Numbered from the stretch's first letter, positions 43,901 through 53,646 are shown. The stretch is DNA of 64,000 bases from Bin25 sp965221765 (GCA_965221765.1 OZ244911.1:1550001-1614000); one strand, 5' to 3'. Numbers and translations: made by a program. The notes: generated by a model not told the origin, from the sequence alone.

Positions 43901-44062
43901 AATGGAGAAGCCTATGTAGAACATAGCCGAGTAGTAACAGTAGAACTCACCATAGGAGAGGATTTGGTTATTAAGTCGACGCTCCCGAAGAAAGGCATCG
44001 ATCAAGATAAAACAACCAATCGAGGTGATGATGATTTGAGTCGTGTGGACTGGCTTGAATAA
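40967..44062 (+). CDS. Large surface lipoprotein with coiled-coil stalk
   Basis: 1031 residues, intact. The start MKKLFILLTAVALLAAGC has a clear lipobox, so Cys18 is lipidated. Residues about 22-205 are a long coiled coil made of repeats (STALSTAQGELKGEIGTEVG against SDALSTAQTALNDKITDLQ; SLSQDDIDQLKADLE against SLSQKDLDQLKTDIE). Residues about 215-600 form regularly spaced short beta-strands with LxIxx patterns, like a beta-solenoid or leucine-rich-repeat surface protein. The last 400 residues include an Asp/Asn-rich region. The function is unknown; adhesion or substrate binding at the cell surface is plausible. Its base composition is much richer in G+C than neighbouring genes (for example 31 of 60 at 41401-41460). 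It is flanked by a C15 tract upstream and a strong terminator downstream. Confidence 0.8.
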   Translation: MKKLFILLTAVALLAAGCKNYDDRFDDLNGQIATLTTQVQTLQGVASQVTGLQTEIKNIRASIQTDITTAVAGVSTALSTAQGELKGEIGTEVGRVSDALSTAQTALNDKITDLQDDLKNASANSLSQDDIDQLKADLETALGEAQRVALETALAGLQTKLNALEQALAAASAGSLSQKDLDQLKTDIEAQLAQVKEELEASLGDGGFHSGSVEITSSGGWEATKRQLGNKTEFNGDFTINTEKLSATELDELIGWVAKITLIYGDLTITHKDKDKALKFGQLTSITDLNDDQPHVHYPALTSAGIISLDGGDILTVQLPKLTTLTQFAGHEIDLRKGKALTLSALSAYTDNLSIDLGGTSAEIDVQALESVAKGNTGKLLTVIGPDEVALPALTTLEKLHIKEVRTLTAPKVKGADLEISEDVDHVEVGTADGARINVLNLSNAADLKTLQIGGNPSTKASDGTVVVLNEDHTPKLEKAHIHGGRSLTVSDLEDLQEIITARSINTVAITGTGIEDELILGHDSGTNGILTIEHNTDIESLVADKVNKLKGLYIKGNHDLAKVSFKAFKVPGSQRLGTGAQWFTGDGFVIGKAGYGDYNDGQSAQDNKNDLIATEITQEILKADESVDRAGKIVDGTGLSDLAEVLQHANTKRAVISFDGTEAFKGQNKSAAAVEVATTQANHEDLILFRKGVANRVIPGTKAKRVFSVRLSSGNAGTITIGIRGGVSKSIALTPGGSVKNWVNDLNAKEVKDFFKVNEITVESRVGSEPKSHLQFNLSGTINHTQGDNNITNDLGGSFKLTIGEYSHEVILSDGTEADKPFSATNKKAITYVDADDSSEFMTPTQLLGILDDPFHYYSSYPSSPDNQKGLDSDGNPLVPIGMNEPSFEGYLTYGLHDRQPIDKPITVTWENKLDQDGLFNILDESNKDIENEPYLLVILTSDVPGAGDKSTIGHPQEGFGRSRLIHPRPLSDDNENNGEAYVEHSRVVTVELTIGEDLVIKSTLPKKGIDQDKTTNRGDDDLSRVDWLE

Positions 44063-44093
44063 AATCGATAGAAATCGACAGATTACATACTAG

Positions 44094-44128
44094 AAAAAAA
44101 GACATAGAATCATTCTATGTCTTTTTTT
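44094..44128. terminator. Strong terminator after the lipoprotein gene
   Basis: Nine-base stem GACATAGAA / TTCTATGTC (44101-44109 and 44113-44121) with a three-base loop, preceded by seven A and followed by seven T. The A and T runs make it usable from either strand. Confidence 0.9.
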
Positions 44129-45413
44129 ATTTACGCGTTCTATAGATGTGGTGAGTAAATATTGCTATTTCCGTTTGAGGTTCTAGGCTATTGACTTGGA
44201 GATGCTCAAAGGATATAAAATCAAGGTGAAATCATGTTGAACTAGTGGTTTGAACATGGTATTCAATTTTATTACGTTATTATGCAAATCGAAAGAATGA
44301 TTTACAGTTTGGTTTGATTTGAAGGAAACCTAATACTAACACGCTTTCTGAATTACGTTTCTAATATGCGGGAAGTTTGTTAAAGATGTCCATTTTTTTC
44401 CGTATGCAACCATCGCTTTCAACCCATGAGCTAGCGGTTCTTCCAAATCTTCCAGCCTTTCTTTCAAACAGTTGGTGGTCTAGAAATTTTTCTCAAACTT
44501 CCACCCCTATCTGCTCTATAGGGTGTAGTTCTAGACTATGGGGGGTGATTGTTCGATTCAAGCGATGTTTTCGGGGATTTTGAAGTCTTTCGATGGGTGC
44601 CATGGGGTTTGCGACCGGCCTGATGATCTGATGGTCTTTGAAGTCCTTGGCCACTGGTTCTAAAAAGAGAGATTGGCAAGAGTCAACATCAATGACCTCG
44701 CTTTGGCTTTTTTAGGGCACCCCAAGGGATAAGCATACACGGATTGCTGTACCACCTATTTGCCTACTTGGGGTCGATCCTTTGGAGGCCACCATGATTT
44801 TCGGGGAATAGTCATGCGTCCAAACCGGCTCTCGTCTTGGACTCCAAAAAGAACTTATTCTCGGTTCTATGGTTTTTCTTTGATGATGGCTTTCCATCGC
44901 TCGGGGAGTTTTTTAACGTCTTCTTGACGTTTTGGATTTTTTTTGGGAGGATCCGGCCGAAGAATGACGTGGCGCCAATGATGACTTTTCAATAGTCTGT
45001 AGATGGTACTCTTGGCTACTTTCTGACAATGTTCTTTTCAAAAGTCGCTTGGATGATGGTCGTGATGACGACCCGGCTGGCGATTGCTGGTTGCCGAAAG
45101 CCTTTTAAAAAGATTTTTTCTTCTTCGAGAGACCAGGAACCATACTTTCGGTCGCTTTGTCCTTTGCTTTCAAAGATGTGGAGCTCCTACTAGTTATAAG
45201 CTTAACCGTTGGGTGATACGGTGTTTGGAAAGCGTACTGTCAGCGGCCAATTATTCGGCGGTCTGGGGTTTCCCTTGTGCATTGATGATCCCTTGGATCG
45301 GTCGCCCCCGCCAAAAACTTGGGCTTTTTCGGAGGAATTGTTTGAGCTCTTCTTCTGTCGCATGCGGCATCATTTTGGTGTATCGTGCCATGAGAATTAT
45401 TTTTTACAAAAAC

Positions 45414-45440
45414 GGTTCTATCACGATTAGTGTGGATAGC
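45414..45440 (+). repeat. Left inverted end of the ISL3-type element
   Basis: 27 bases identical, in reverse complement, to 46695-46721. Confidence 0.92.
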
Positions 45441-46694
45441 GTTTTAATCCACCACAGAAAAACAAGACCGGCAATCGGAAGTTTTCGAACTTTCAATCCC
45501 CTCTAGCCATCGTTTTGATTGGTTGAATTTTTCCATGGATTCGTTCGGCTCGAGCATGGCTTTGTTTGAACGTCAAGGCATGGATCATCTCATCGAGAAG
45601 TCTTTGGAACCGCTTGGCCACCTCCATGACTTCTTGGATGCCTGTCGCTAGGACCTGGTCCAGCCAATATTTTAATCGCTCTTTGGCTTGTTTGATATCC
45701 GAAGTCTAGAAAATAGCTTTAAAATCTTCACGACATTTTCAAGCTTTACTCGCTTGTCAATGGGCTTGTTAAATAGCCTCGAAAATGATACCTTGTTTTT
45801 TTTATTCTCTTTTCTCGGATCTTTCCATAGAGCAAAACGACTGTTTTTTAAGACCGCATGATGTTGTACTTTTCGGCGTCTGACCGCGTCAATGGCCCGA
45901 CTCAAATACTTGATCAAGCACAATCGATTATGAATCAAAGAGGCGGCGGGCAACCATTCTTGAGCTGAACGAACATCAATGGGCTACATCTCCGTGGTGA
46001 TGGTCTAGACCAAGGGCTTTTGCTTTTCAGGCACGAAGGGATTTAAGATGGTTTTGGTGGCTTTTTGATGCTGACCGTGAATCCAATCCAAGATCAAGCC
46101 TATTTCCGGATTACTCACCACCGTGGCATCGGGAGGTCGTCGTTGGTAATCTTTTTCATCCATGCTTAAATGATGTAATTCTTCTAAAGAACGATAATCC
46201 CATCCTCGTTCTACGGCTCGATACAGGATGCGACTATTGGTATGGGCTCCACAACGAAGTCATTGAGCCGTTTTGTATGGATTCCCATGGGCTAGTAGCA
46301 CGTCCATCGCCTAGTGCTCAAAATGCGTGGTGAAACGATGGATGGGGTCGCATGGCAACTGAATGCTCTTAACTTGGCCAGAAGAACAACGAACACGGAG
46401 AACACGACAGTGAATATAGCATTGGCTCCGAAAAACATCTCAATGACGCCAAACACACCGTTTCCGATGATCATAAAAAAGGGTTGCCTTTTGACCCATT
46501 TCAGGGCAAGCAATAAGAATGGCTGATATAGGAAAGATGCTAGTCAACCACATTTCGTTTTTTGTCGTCGTGGACCCATTCAACCTTTCAATCGGTACCG
46601 AAGTGAAGATTGGCTTCAGCAATGATTGATAACGTATCCATAAGGGTAGAATTAAAAACCCAAAACTAATTCAATGGATAATAAGTATATTTTT

Positions 46695-46721
46695 GCTATC
46701 CACACTAATCGTGATAGAACC
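46695..46721 (-). repeat. Right inverted end of the ISL3-type element
   Basis: Reverse complement of 45414-45440 over 27 bases without mismatch. Confidence 0.92.
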
Positions 46722-46954
46722 CAAAAAATAATAATGTAGAACGCACTTTAGTATAATTTGAATCATTCAACCAATAGTTGATAAAATCAATAAAGTCTTG
46801 AATTGCATAGAGAATAAGAAATGATTATTGTCAATTTTAAAACACATCTTTATTATGATGAGTTTACTTGTTAAATCTTATGCCAATAAAATCGTATCAA
46901 CAAATCCATAAAATATAGATAGGATAAGGAAACTAGTATAACAAATGGTTGATT

Positions 46955-47935
46955 TTAGCGACCAATGAAAATTTCTAAAAAACGGCCGTTTGAAGATTCA
47001 ACTTGAGATTTTGTCGTATTTGCTGGCAAGAATAAAACTTCTCCCATTGACAAGGGGTAATCATATTCTTCATAAATAAAATTCAGTTTTCCTTGAACAC
47101 ACATTAGAATCACAAAACAATCGATTTTAGAATAATCGAGATTTATTTTCCTTGAAATAAGAAAAAGATTTATGTTGAAATGTGGGGTTTCAATGATTTC
47201 ATTGGCTTCATTTTTAAACTTTGAATAAGAGGTTGGTATGCAAGGGGAAGTAGAGTAATCTATTGAATCAAAAGCCTCTTTTAAATGCAATTCTCTTTTT
47301 TGATTGGTTCTTGCATCGATGCGATCGTAATCATAGAGTCGGTAAGTGATATTGGAGGCTTGTTGGATTTCAGCGATTAAGTTGCCACCACTAATAGCAT
47401 GTGGTCTACCAGATGGGATATAAAATATTTTTCCTGGAAGACTATAGATTTTATTCATTTTATCCATCAAATTACCATCTTTTACCGATTTTTCTATGAA
47501 TTTTGGATTTAAAGGCTCTTTAAAGCCATTGAGTACATAGGCATCTCCTTCAATATCCAATATATACCATAATTCAGTTTTACCCAAAGAATGGTGTCTT
47601 TGAAGAGCTAATTCATCATTAGGATGCACTTGGATTGATAGGTTTTCACTCGCATCAATCAATTTGATGAGTAATGGAAATTCACGGTGGTCATTTTGGG
47701 AAACTTGATTGCCTAATAATTTAGAACCATAGATATCAATGAGTTCTTGTAGGCTATGATTTTTTAGAGGACCTTGAGACACTCGAGAACTGAAACCTTC
47801 CATGTTAGAAATCAACCAAGCTTCACCAATGGGTTCATTTGATGATTTCATACCAAAAAGAGGGTATAATCGGCCCCCTCCCCAAATACGATGAAAAAAT
47901 TGAGGAACAAATTTTAGTGGATAAAGATTTTCCAT
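46955..47935 (-). CDS. manA: Mannose-6-phosphate isomerase (class I)
   Basis: 326 residues. A zinc enzyme converting mannose-6-phosphate and fructose-6-phosphate. Cupin-type landmarks: IWGGGRLYPLFG, GEAWLISNMEG, LIKLIDASENLSIQVHPNDE (zinc ligands in QVHPND), GKTELWYIL and IPSGRPHAISGGNLIAEIQQ (further ligands). It stands alone on the minus strand, with 145 bases to the divergent SDR gene. Cytoplasmic; supplies mannose units for glycans or feeds mannose to glycolysis. Confidence 0.92.
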   Translation of the reverse strand: MENLYPLKFVPQFFHRIWGGGRLYPLFGMKSSNEPIGEAWLISNMEGFSSRVSQGPLKNHSLQELIDIYGSKLLGNQVSQNDHREFPLLIKLIDASENLSIQVHPNDELALQRHHSLGKTELWYILDIEGDAYVLNGFKEPLNPKFIEKSVKDGNLMDKMNKIYSLPGKIFYIPSGRPHAISGGNLIAEIQQASNITYRLYDYDRIDARTNQKRELHLKEAFDSIDYSTSPCIPTSYSKFKNEANEIIETPHFNINLFLISRKINLDYSKIDCFVILMCVQGKLNFIYEEYDYPLSMGEVLFLPANTTKSQVESSNGRFLEIFIGR

Positions 47936-48080
47936 TTAGATTAATCTCTATGAGATTGCAAAATTAATGCTTCAACTTAAAGCAATAAAGTTCAAAATTT
48001 TCTATCTTGGGGAAAATTATAGTTGGAGGAATTCCTTTATTTTTTAAAGAACATCTTATGGATTATTAACTAATATTTTT

Positions 48081-48782
48081 ATGAAAGATAGTCAAACGGT
48101 CTTGATTACAGGAGCTAATAGAGGAATTGGATTAGAGATTGGAAATCAATTAGGACAAAAAGGATTTCGTCTCATTCTCACTGGAAGGGATCATAAAAGT
48201 GGTCAAACAATCACCAATCAATTCAGAGCCAAAAATATAAATGCCCTTTGGTACACTTTGGATTTATGTAATCCAAAATCCATAGAAAGGGCGTATCTTA
48301 AAGTATCTCAAAAGGTTAATCGATTGGATGTATTGGTCAATAATGGAGGGGTATTAGTTAATGAAAGCCGCAGCATTTTGAATCCAGCGCCTGAAGAAGA
48401 CCTATTATCTGTAAAAACCAATGCACTGGGTGCTTTGTGGGTCACTCAGTATTTTATGCCCTTGCTACAACCAGGGAGTCGAATTATCATGATTTCAAGT
48501 GGAGCGGGCAAGTTTAATGATAATACCTCAACTTGGGCCCCTCATTATCGAATCTCCAAAACTTTAATGAATGCCATTACAAAACAACTTCATTTATCAC
48601 TCGCAAACAAGTCAATCACAATCAATTCGGTTTGTCCGGGTTGGGTTCGGACCCGAATGGGTGGTCAAAATGCCGGTAGATCAATAGAAAAAGGCGCTGA
48701 GACTCCTGTATGGTTAGCTACAGAGGCTCCACCAACAATCAATGGCAAACTGTTGAGAGACAAACAAGAAATAAAGTGGTAG
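48081..48782 (+). CDS. Short-chain dehydrogenase/reductase
   Basis: 233 residues, classical SDR. NAD(P) site TGANRGIGLEIG at about residues 9-20, then LVNNGGV, catalytic Ser in MISSGAG, and Y-x-x-x-K in HYRISKTLM. The pattern GANRGIG ... NNGGV resembles carbonyl-reductase-like SDRs that prefer NADPH. The substrate is unknown. It is convergent with the mannonate reductase gene: only two bases separate the two stop codons (48782 and 48785). Confidence 0.85.
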   Translation: MKDSQTVLITGANRGIGLEIGNQLGQKGFRLILTGRDHKSGQTITNQFRAKNINALWYTLDLCNPKSIERAYLKVSQKVNRLDVLVNNGGVLVNESRSILNPAPEEDLLSVKTNALGALWVTQYFMPLLQPGSRIIMISSGAGKFNDNTSTWAPHYRISKTLMNAITKQLHLSLANKSITINSVCPGWVRTRMGGQNAGRSIEKGAETPVWLATEAPPTINGKLLRDKQEIKW

Positions 48783-48784
48783 AA

Positions 48785-49597
48785 TCAAACACCACTGTAG
48801 ATGCTAATTCCACCATCGATAGGCAAAACAATCCCCGTAATAAATTTTGATGCTTCACTAGCCAAAAAGTGGACCGAACCGTGGAGTTCATGAGGTAACC
48901 CGAATCGTTTCATGGGTGTATTTCGAATGATGGCTTGACCTCTTTGGGTATAAGTCCCATCGGAATTTGTCAGTAATAGTCGGTTTTGATTGGCAATAAA
49001 AACTCCTGGAGCAATGGCGTTTACTCGAATACGATCACCGTATTTTAGAGCCATATCAACAGACATCCAACGCGTGAAATTTTCCATAGCAGCTTTAGCT
49101 ACCGAGTATCCCAGGACTCGAGTCATCACTCGGCTGACAGTTAATGAAGAATAGTTGATAATCGAAGCGCATGTTTGTTTACACATGAGTTGGCCAAAAA
49201 CTAATGTGGGTAATACGGTCCCCTTTAAGTTCAAATCCATTACTCGATCAAAATCTGTTTCCTCCATATCAAATACCGATCCTCCATCAGGAATCGTAGC
49301 CCCTGACAAGTTCCCACCAACAGCATTGATTAATACATCAATACGATTGAAATCTCCCATTATTTTTTCTGAGATATTTTCTAATTCGGATTTCTTGATG
49401 ACATCGACTTGGTATGCACGTATTGATTCTCGGGTGAATGCATAAGAAGAAATAAGATCTTGAGCTTTCCTAATAGATCGAGACAATAGAGCAATTTTAG
49501 CCCCGCATTGAATAAGGTATTTGATTAATGAAAACCCAAGTGTTCCGGTACCCCCTGTAATGATAAATACTTTGTTTCGAATATCAAATAAATCCAT
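48785..49597 (-). CDS. uxuB: D-mannonate oxidoreductase, SDR type (fructuronate reductase)
   Basis: 270 residues, SDR family. It interconverts D-fructuronate and D-mannonate. NAD site TGGTGTLGFSL, then INAVGGNLSGATIPDG and Y-x-x-x-K in YSVAKAAM. The stretch VNAIAPGVFIANQNRLLL followed by RGQAIIRNTPMKRFG and FITGIVLPIDGGISIYSGV is characteristic of SDR mannonate reductases (the Bacillus UxuB type). It lies 17 kb from uxaC. No mannonate dehydratase (uxuA) is next to it. A close alternative is a general SDR oxidoreductase, but the C-terminal signature makes UxuB likely. Confidence 0.8.
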   Translation of the reverse strand: MDLFDIRNKVFIITGGTGTLGFSLIKYLIQCGAKIALLSRSIRKAQDLISSYAFTRESIRAYQVDVIKKSELENISEKIMGDFNRIDVLINAVGGNLSGATIPDGGSVFDMEETDFDRVMDLNLKGTVLPTLVFGQLMCKQTCASIINYSSLTVSRVMTRVLGYSVAKAAMENFTRWMSVDMALKYGDRIRVNAIAPGVFIANQNRLLLTNSDGTYTQRGQAIIRNTPMKRFGLPHELHGSVHFLASEASKFITGIVLPIDGGISIYSGV

Positions 49598-49696
49598 GTT
49601 AATACAACTTTAAAGATGATATTAAAACCATGAAAAATAAAAAACTTACTTAAACTTTGATAACTTGACGTACTATTTAAAAATGATTCGCAAAAT

Positions 49697-49884
49697 TACT
49701 GAATATTACGACTTGCTTGAACTTCTGATATCCTTATTGGAAATAAGGAACTAGGAGCACTTGTAGCATCAGTATATGTTGCCTATTAGTTTAATGGATT
49801 ATTGAATCGGTAGTAATCTGCAATTCTTCTACCTTGGGTTGTTATGGTTGCAGTAGATAGTTGAACTTGTAATTCAATTTTTTG
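49697..49884 (-). pseudogene. Possible SusD/RagB-like C-terminal remnant
   Basis: The minus strand reads ITTQGRRIADYYRFNNPLN, then two stops, then SAPSSLFPIRISEVQASRN and a stop at 49697. The spacing of G-R-R-x-x-D-x-x-R-F and L-F-P-I-x-x-S-E resembles the end of SusD-like nutrient-binding lipoproteins. The remaining gene is gone. The call is weak; the rest of 49598-50052 holds nothing I recognise. Confidence 0.35.
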
Positions 49885-50052
49885 AAATTGAATTTATCAT
49901 TTAGAGTAAATGATAAAATCATGGATTTTAATTCTTTTAAGATCATTACATGTTAAATAAAAAAAGGAGAATTTCTCTACTGTCGATTAACAATTCAATC
50001 CAATAAGTTTTATTTTTATAAATCCTAGAACTAATTCGATAGTTAATCAAAT

Positions 50053-53000
50053 ATGAAACTATTTTTAGCCCTTTTCATTCTTTTATTTTTAGTGTTATTT
50101 CCTGTCGTTTCCCAAGATGGAGGTACCAAATTATTACGTCAGCCAAGCATCCATGAGAATATGGTTGTTTTTGTCTACGCAAATGATCTATGGTTGACAA
50201 CTATAGATAAAATAGATAGGCCAAAACGACTCACGTCAAATAGAGGGGCTGAATCCAATCCTCATTTTTCACCTGATGGGAAGTGGATTGCATTTACCGG
50301 TCAATATGATGGCAATAGTGATGTTTATTATCTTTCGATTGGAGGAGGAGACCCTCACCGTCTGACCTATCATCCAAGCGCTGATATTGTCCAGGGGTGG
50401 ACTCCAGACAATGAAATTTTATTTCGATCTTCCCGTGAAGGTCGTCCCACTCAAACAAACAAGTTTTTTACCGTTCCCATCGATGGTGGATTGCCGAAGT
50501 CATTGCCCATCGGCCGGGCAGCCTACGGAGAAATTTCACCCGATGGCAGTTCACTGGCCTATACACCCATTACTTCTTGGGATCCTGAATGGCGAAATTA
50601 TCGTGGTGGACAAGCCATGCCGATATGGATTGTTGACCTAAATACGTTAGAACTAAAACACACACCTCAACCAACAAAAGAAAGACACTTAAGCCCAGTG
50701 TGGATTGGTCATGATATATACTATTTGTCTGAAAGAGATTATGCTAGCAATATTTGGAAATTTTCTCCAGGTACTGGTCAAGAAAAACAAATCACCTTCC
50801 ATAAAAAATTCGATGTAAAAAGTTTAGATAGCGATGCCAGCCAAATTATTTATGAACAAGGAGGAGAGTTACATCTAATTGACATAGAAAGTGGGGATTA
50901 TAAAAAATTAGTTATTCATGTTGCCGGTGATATGAATTTTTCTAGACCTCGTTGGGAATCAGTATCATCACAACAATTGACGAATGCAAAACTATCTCCA
51001 AAAGGGAAAAGAGCATTATTTGAGTATAGAGGAGAAATTTTTAGTGTCCCAAGAGAAGAGGGTAGCTGGCGAAATTTGAGTAATAGTTCATCATCAGCTG
51101 AGCGATTTCCTATTTGGTCTCCCAAGGGAGATCGTATAGCTTGGTTTTCTGATAAAAGTGGTGAGTACGCAATGGTTATAGCAGATCAATATGGAAATGA
51201 ATTAATGAATATTTCCATACCTAATCCGACATTTTATTTTAAACCGGCATGGTCTCCTGATGGAAACTATATTGCTTTTACTGATACTCATTATAATATG
51301 ATTCTATTGAGCATTAATAGTCAATCGACTCGCATTATTGATTCAGATTTATATGCTCATCCAAATCGAACAATGAATCCCATTTGGTCTCCAGATAGCC
51401 GATGGATTGCTTATGCCAAACAGCAACCGAATCATTTTAAAGCCATCTATGCATATAATATGCTTTCCAAATCCACAATACAGATAACAGATTCATTGGC
51501 TGACGCTATTTCACCTGTGTGGAGTGATGATGGTAAGTTTCTATATACATTGGTAAGTACCAATTATGGACTTAATTCGGGATGGCTAGATATGAGTTCC
51601 TATGATCCAGAAATGACTCGTAAGTTATATGCGGTTAGCCTTTCAAAAGATCAGGCATCTCCGACACTCCCTAAAATGGATGAAGAAAATACAGAAAATA
51701 AAATAAAGGATGAAGAAGAGAACAAAGAGGATGATTCTCTTGTAGTTATTATCGATGAAGATGGACTTTTTGATCGAGCCATTCCTTTGGACATTGAATC
51801 AGGAAATTATATTGGATTGCTCGAAGGACCAAAAAATACCATTTTCATATTTAAAAGAGAGGATGATGGAGTATCTCTCATGAAATATGAGATGGATAGT
51901 GATAAATCATCAACCTACTTAACCAAGGTGAATACAGCGACTACTTCATTTGATCGAAAAAATATTTTATATCGAAGCGGACCTAGTTGGAAAATAGTCT
52001 CTACAAAATCAGTGTCAAATGATAATAAGTCTTTGACACTAGGTATCCAAATGAGAGTGGATCCAAGGGCTGAATATCACCAAATTTTTAAAGAGGGGTG
52101 GCGCTTTAAGCGAGATTTTTTATACGTCGATAACATACATGGTGCTCCATGGGATATCATTTATCAGTGGTATTTTCCATGGATTGATCATGTACGTCAT
52201 CGGACGGATTTAAATTATGTTATCGATATTTTGAGTGGAGAAGTTGCTATTGGACACTCTTATGTTTCCGGTGGAGATATGCCAAATATTGATTATGTCT
52301 CTGTAGGCTTACTAGGATGTGACTTTATAGTCGATCAGAATCATTACAGAATATCGAAAATATATAGGGGAGAACGTTGGAATCCGGGAATTCAATCCCC
52401 CTTAGGCTTACCAGGTATTGATGTTAAAGAAGGAGATTATCTACTCTCGATTAATGGGCATCCATTGACCACTGATAAAAATCCCTTTCAACTTCTAGAA
52501 CAGACCGCAAATAGAACGATCTATATTGAAGTTAGTTCTAATCTAGAGCCTAAAAATGTTCGAAAAGTAATTGTAAAACCTGTCCGAAGTGAAACAGCGT
52601 TAAGAACGATCGATTGGATAGAAAGCAATCGCAGAAAAGTAGATGAGTTGTCTAAAGGACAGCTGGCTTATGTCTATGTGCCCAATACCTCAAGAAATGG
52701 ATTTAATTCTTTTAATCGATACTACTTTTCACAACAAGATAAAAAAGGGGTGATTATCGATGAACGAAATAATGGCGGGGGATCGGCAGCCGATTATATG
52801 ATTGACATCATGGCTAGAGAACCCATGGGATATTTCAATAGTAAAACCAACGACAGAACACCTTGGACTGCTCCATTGGCAGGCATATGGGGACCGAAGG
52901 TCATGTTAATTAATGAAAGAGCTGGCTCAGGAGGAGATCTATTGCCTTATATGTTTAAACTCAAAAACCTTGGACTACTTGTGGGAACACGAACATGGGG

Positions 53001-53295
53001 AGGCCTTGTTGGAACATGGGATACTCCAACATTTATTGATGGGGGACGCATGGTAGCACCCAGAGGTGGATTTTTTAATCTCGATGGACAATGGGCAGTT
53101 GAAGGGGAAGGAATTGCCCCTGATATTGAAGTGATTCAAGATCCGTCTCAAACCATAAAAGGGAAAGATCCACAACTAGAGGCAGGCGTTCGTGAAGCCT
53201 TAAAATTATTGGAAGCAAAAGAGTTTCAGTTAAAAGAAGAACCCAATCCCCCAACGCGGTGGAAGCGTCCCGAAGGGTTTGAAATTCAAGAATAA
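50053..53295 (+). CDS. Tricorn-like protease (S41 family)
   Basis: 1080 residues, full size for a bacterial tricorn homologue. A signal peptide (about 1-20) sends it to the periplasm. Residues about 30-520 form two beta-propellers built of TolB-like repeats (FSPDGKWIAFTG, SPDGSSLAYTP, WSPKGDRIAWFSD, WSPDGNYIAFTD). A linker of acidic residues lies at about 540-570. The C-terminal half has a PDZ domain (about 770-850, GIDVKEGDYLLSINGHPL) and the S41 peptidase core, with GGGSAADYMID and the nucleophile region ERAGSGGD (Ser959). It degrades peptides. It stands alone; an AUG without Shine-Dalgarno follows an AT-rich leader. Confidence 0.92.
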   Translation: MKLFLALFILLFLVLFPVVSQDGGTKLLRQPSIHENMVVFVYANDLWLTTIDKIDRPKRLTSNRGAESNPHFSPDGKWIAFTGQYDGNSDVYYLSIGGGDPHRLTYHPSADIVQGWTPDNEILFRSSREGRPTQTNKFFTVPIDGGLPKSLPIGRAAYGEISPDGSSLAYTPITSWDPEWRNYRGGQAMPIWIVDLNTLELKHTPQPTKERHLSPVWIGHDIYYLSERDYASNIWKFSPGTGQEKQITFHKKFDVKSLDSDASQIIYEQGGELHLIDIESGDYKKLVIHVAGDMNFSRPRWESVSSQQLTNAKLSPKGKRALFEYRGEIFSVPREEGSWRNLSNSSSSAERFPIWSPKGDRIAWFSDKSGEYAMVIADQYGNELMNISIPNPTFYFKPAWSPDGNYIAFTDTHYNMILLSINSQSTRIIDSDLYAHPNRTMNPIWSPDSRWIAYAKQQPNHFKAIYAYNMLSKSTIQITDSLADAISPVWSDDGKFLYTLVSTNYGLNSGWLDMSSYDPEMTRKLYAVSLSKDQASPTLPKMDEENTENKIKDEEENKEDDSLVVIIDEDGLFDRAIPLDIESGNYIGLLEGPKNTIFIFKREDDGVSLMKYEMDSDKSSTYLTKVNTATTSFDRKNILYRSGPSWKIVSTKSVSNDNKSLTLGIQMRVDPRAEYHQIFKEGWRFKRDFLYVDNIHGAPWDIIYQWYFPWIDHVRHRTDLNYVIDILSGEVAIGHSYVSGGDMPNIDYVSVGLLGCDFIVDQNHYRISKIYRGERWNPGIQSPLGLPGIDVKEGDYLLSINGHPLTTDKNPFQLLEQTANRTIYIEVSSNLEPKNVRKVIVKPVRSETALRTIDWIESNRRKVDELSKGQLAYVYVPNTSRNGFNSFNRYYFSQQDKKGVIIDERNNGGGSAADYMIDIMAREPMGYFNSKTNDRTPWTAPLAGIWGPKVMLINERAGSGGDLLPYMFKLKNLGLLVGTRTWGGLVGTWDTPTFIDGGRMVAPRGGFFNLDGQWAVEGEGIAPDIEVIQDPSQTIKGKDPQLEAGVREALKLLEAKEFQLKEEPNPPTRWKRPEGFEIQE

Positions 53296-53646
53296 TTCTA
53301 AGCTGCGGTTTAAATTATTTTTTAAAGTCATAAAATAGCTTTTGTTTTTATACTGTATTTGATTTCACAAAAAAGCAGTGTGGGTAAATCAATGACATAT
53401 AATACAGAAAACTAATTGGTATAAGGTCTATGGTCCATTTGGATTAGAAGTTCATACATAAGGATATAGATTGTAGATAAATTTTTGAATTCTGTTGGGC
53501 GAGAGATACCAACGTGACAAATGATCAATCATAAGCGTTAAGAGTTGATTTCTCACGACCCTATTCAAATTTATTATGTGATTATTATATTCGCCAACTG
53601 AAATATAGCCTACCTAAATTTTGCCATCTAACACTGATTAATCTAA
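53296..53646. other. Intergenic, nothing recognised
   Basis: About 350 bases between the tricorn-like gene and the merC-like gene. No gene, RNA or convincing hairpin seen. Confidence 0.5.

Larger units (their letters stand above)
45414..46721 (-). mobile_element. ISL3-family-like element nested in the IS630-type copy
   Basis: Perfect 27-bp inverted ends at 45414-45440 and 46695-46721 (beginning GGTTCTATCACGATTAG). The reverse strand encodes a broken ISL3-type transposase: TTEMQPIDVRSAQEWLPAAS, then HNRLCLIKYLSRAIDAVRRR, KVQHHAVLKNSRFALWK, matching the ISL3 pattern of a DDE core followed by a helical region. At least four frame breaks. ISL3 elements usually make 8-bp duplications; the flanks ACAAAAAC and CAAAAAAT are only similar, so the duplication has decayed or never existed. 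Its perfect ends suggest it arrived later than the host element. Confidence 0.8.
44332..46755 (-). mobile_element. IS630-family-like element, copy B, interrupted by an ISL3-type element
   Basis: Ends share ATACTAA and a TTCT-ATTA core as in copy A (8193-9336). On the reverse strand the transposase is still partly readable: RVVITTIIQATFEKN, then KVAKSTIYRLLKSHHWRHVI (helix-turn-helix), then PKKNPKRQEDVKKLPERW, and a DDE_3-like C-terminus near 44500. Stops and frameshifts abound. Without the 1.3-kb nested element (45414-46721) it is about 1.1 kb, equal to copy A. Plus-strand ORFs of 66-140 codons here are shadows of this gene. Confidence 0.75.

Noticed and set aside
44377..45506. Plus-strand ORFs of 66-140 codons
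   Set aside because: They are the opposite strand of the IS630-type transposase remnant; the reverse strand gives the recognisable helix-turn-helix.
45401..46729. Eight-base target duplication around the ISL3-type element
   Set aside because: Flanks ACAAAAAC and CAAAAAAT are only similar when shifted; AT-rich chance match cannot be excluded.
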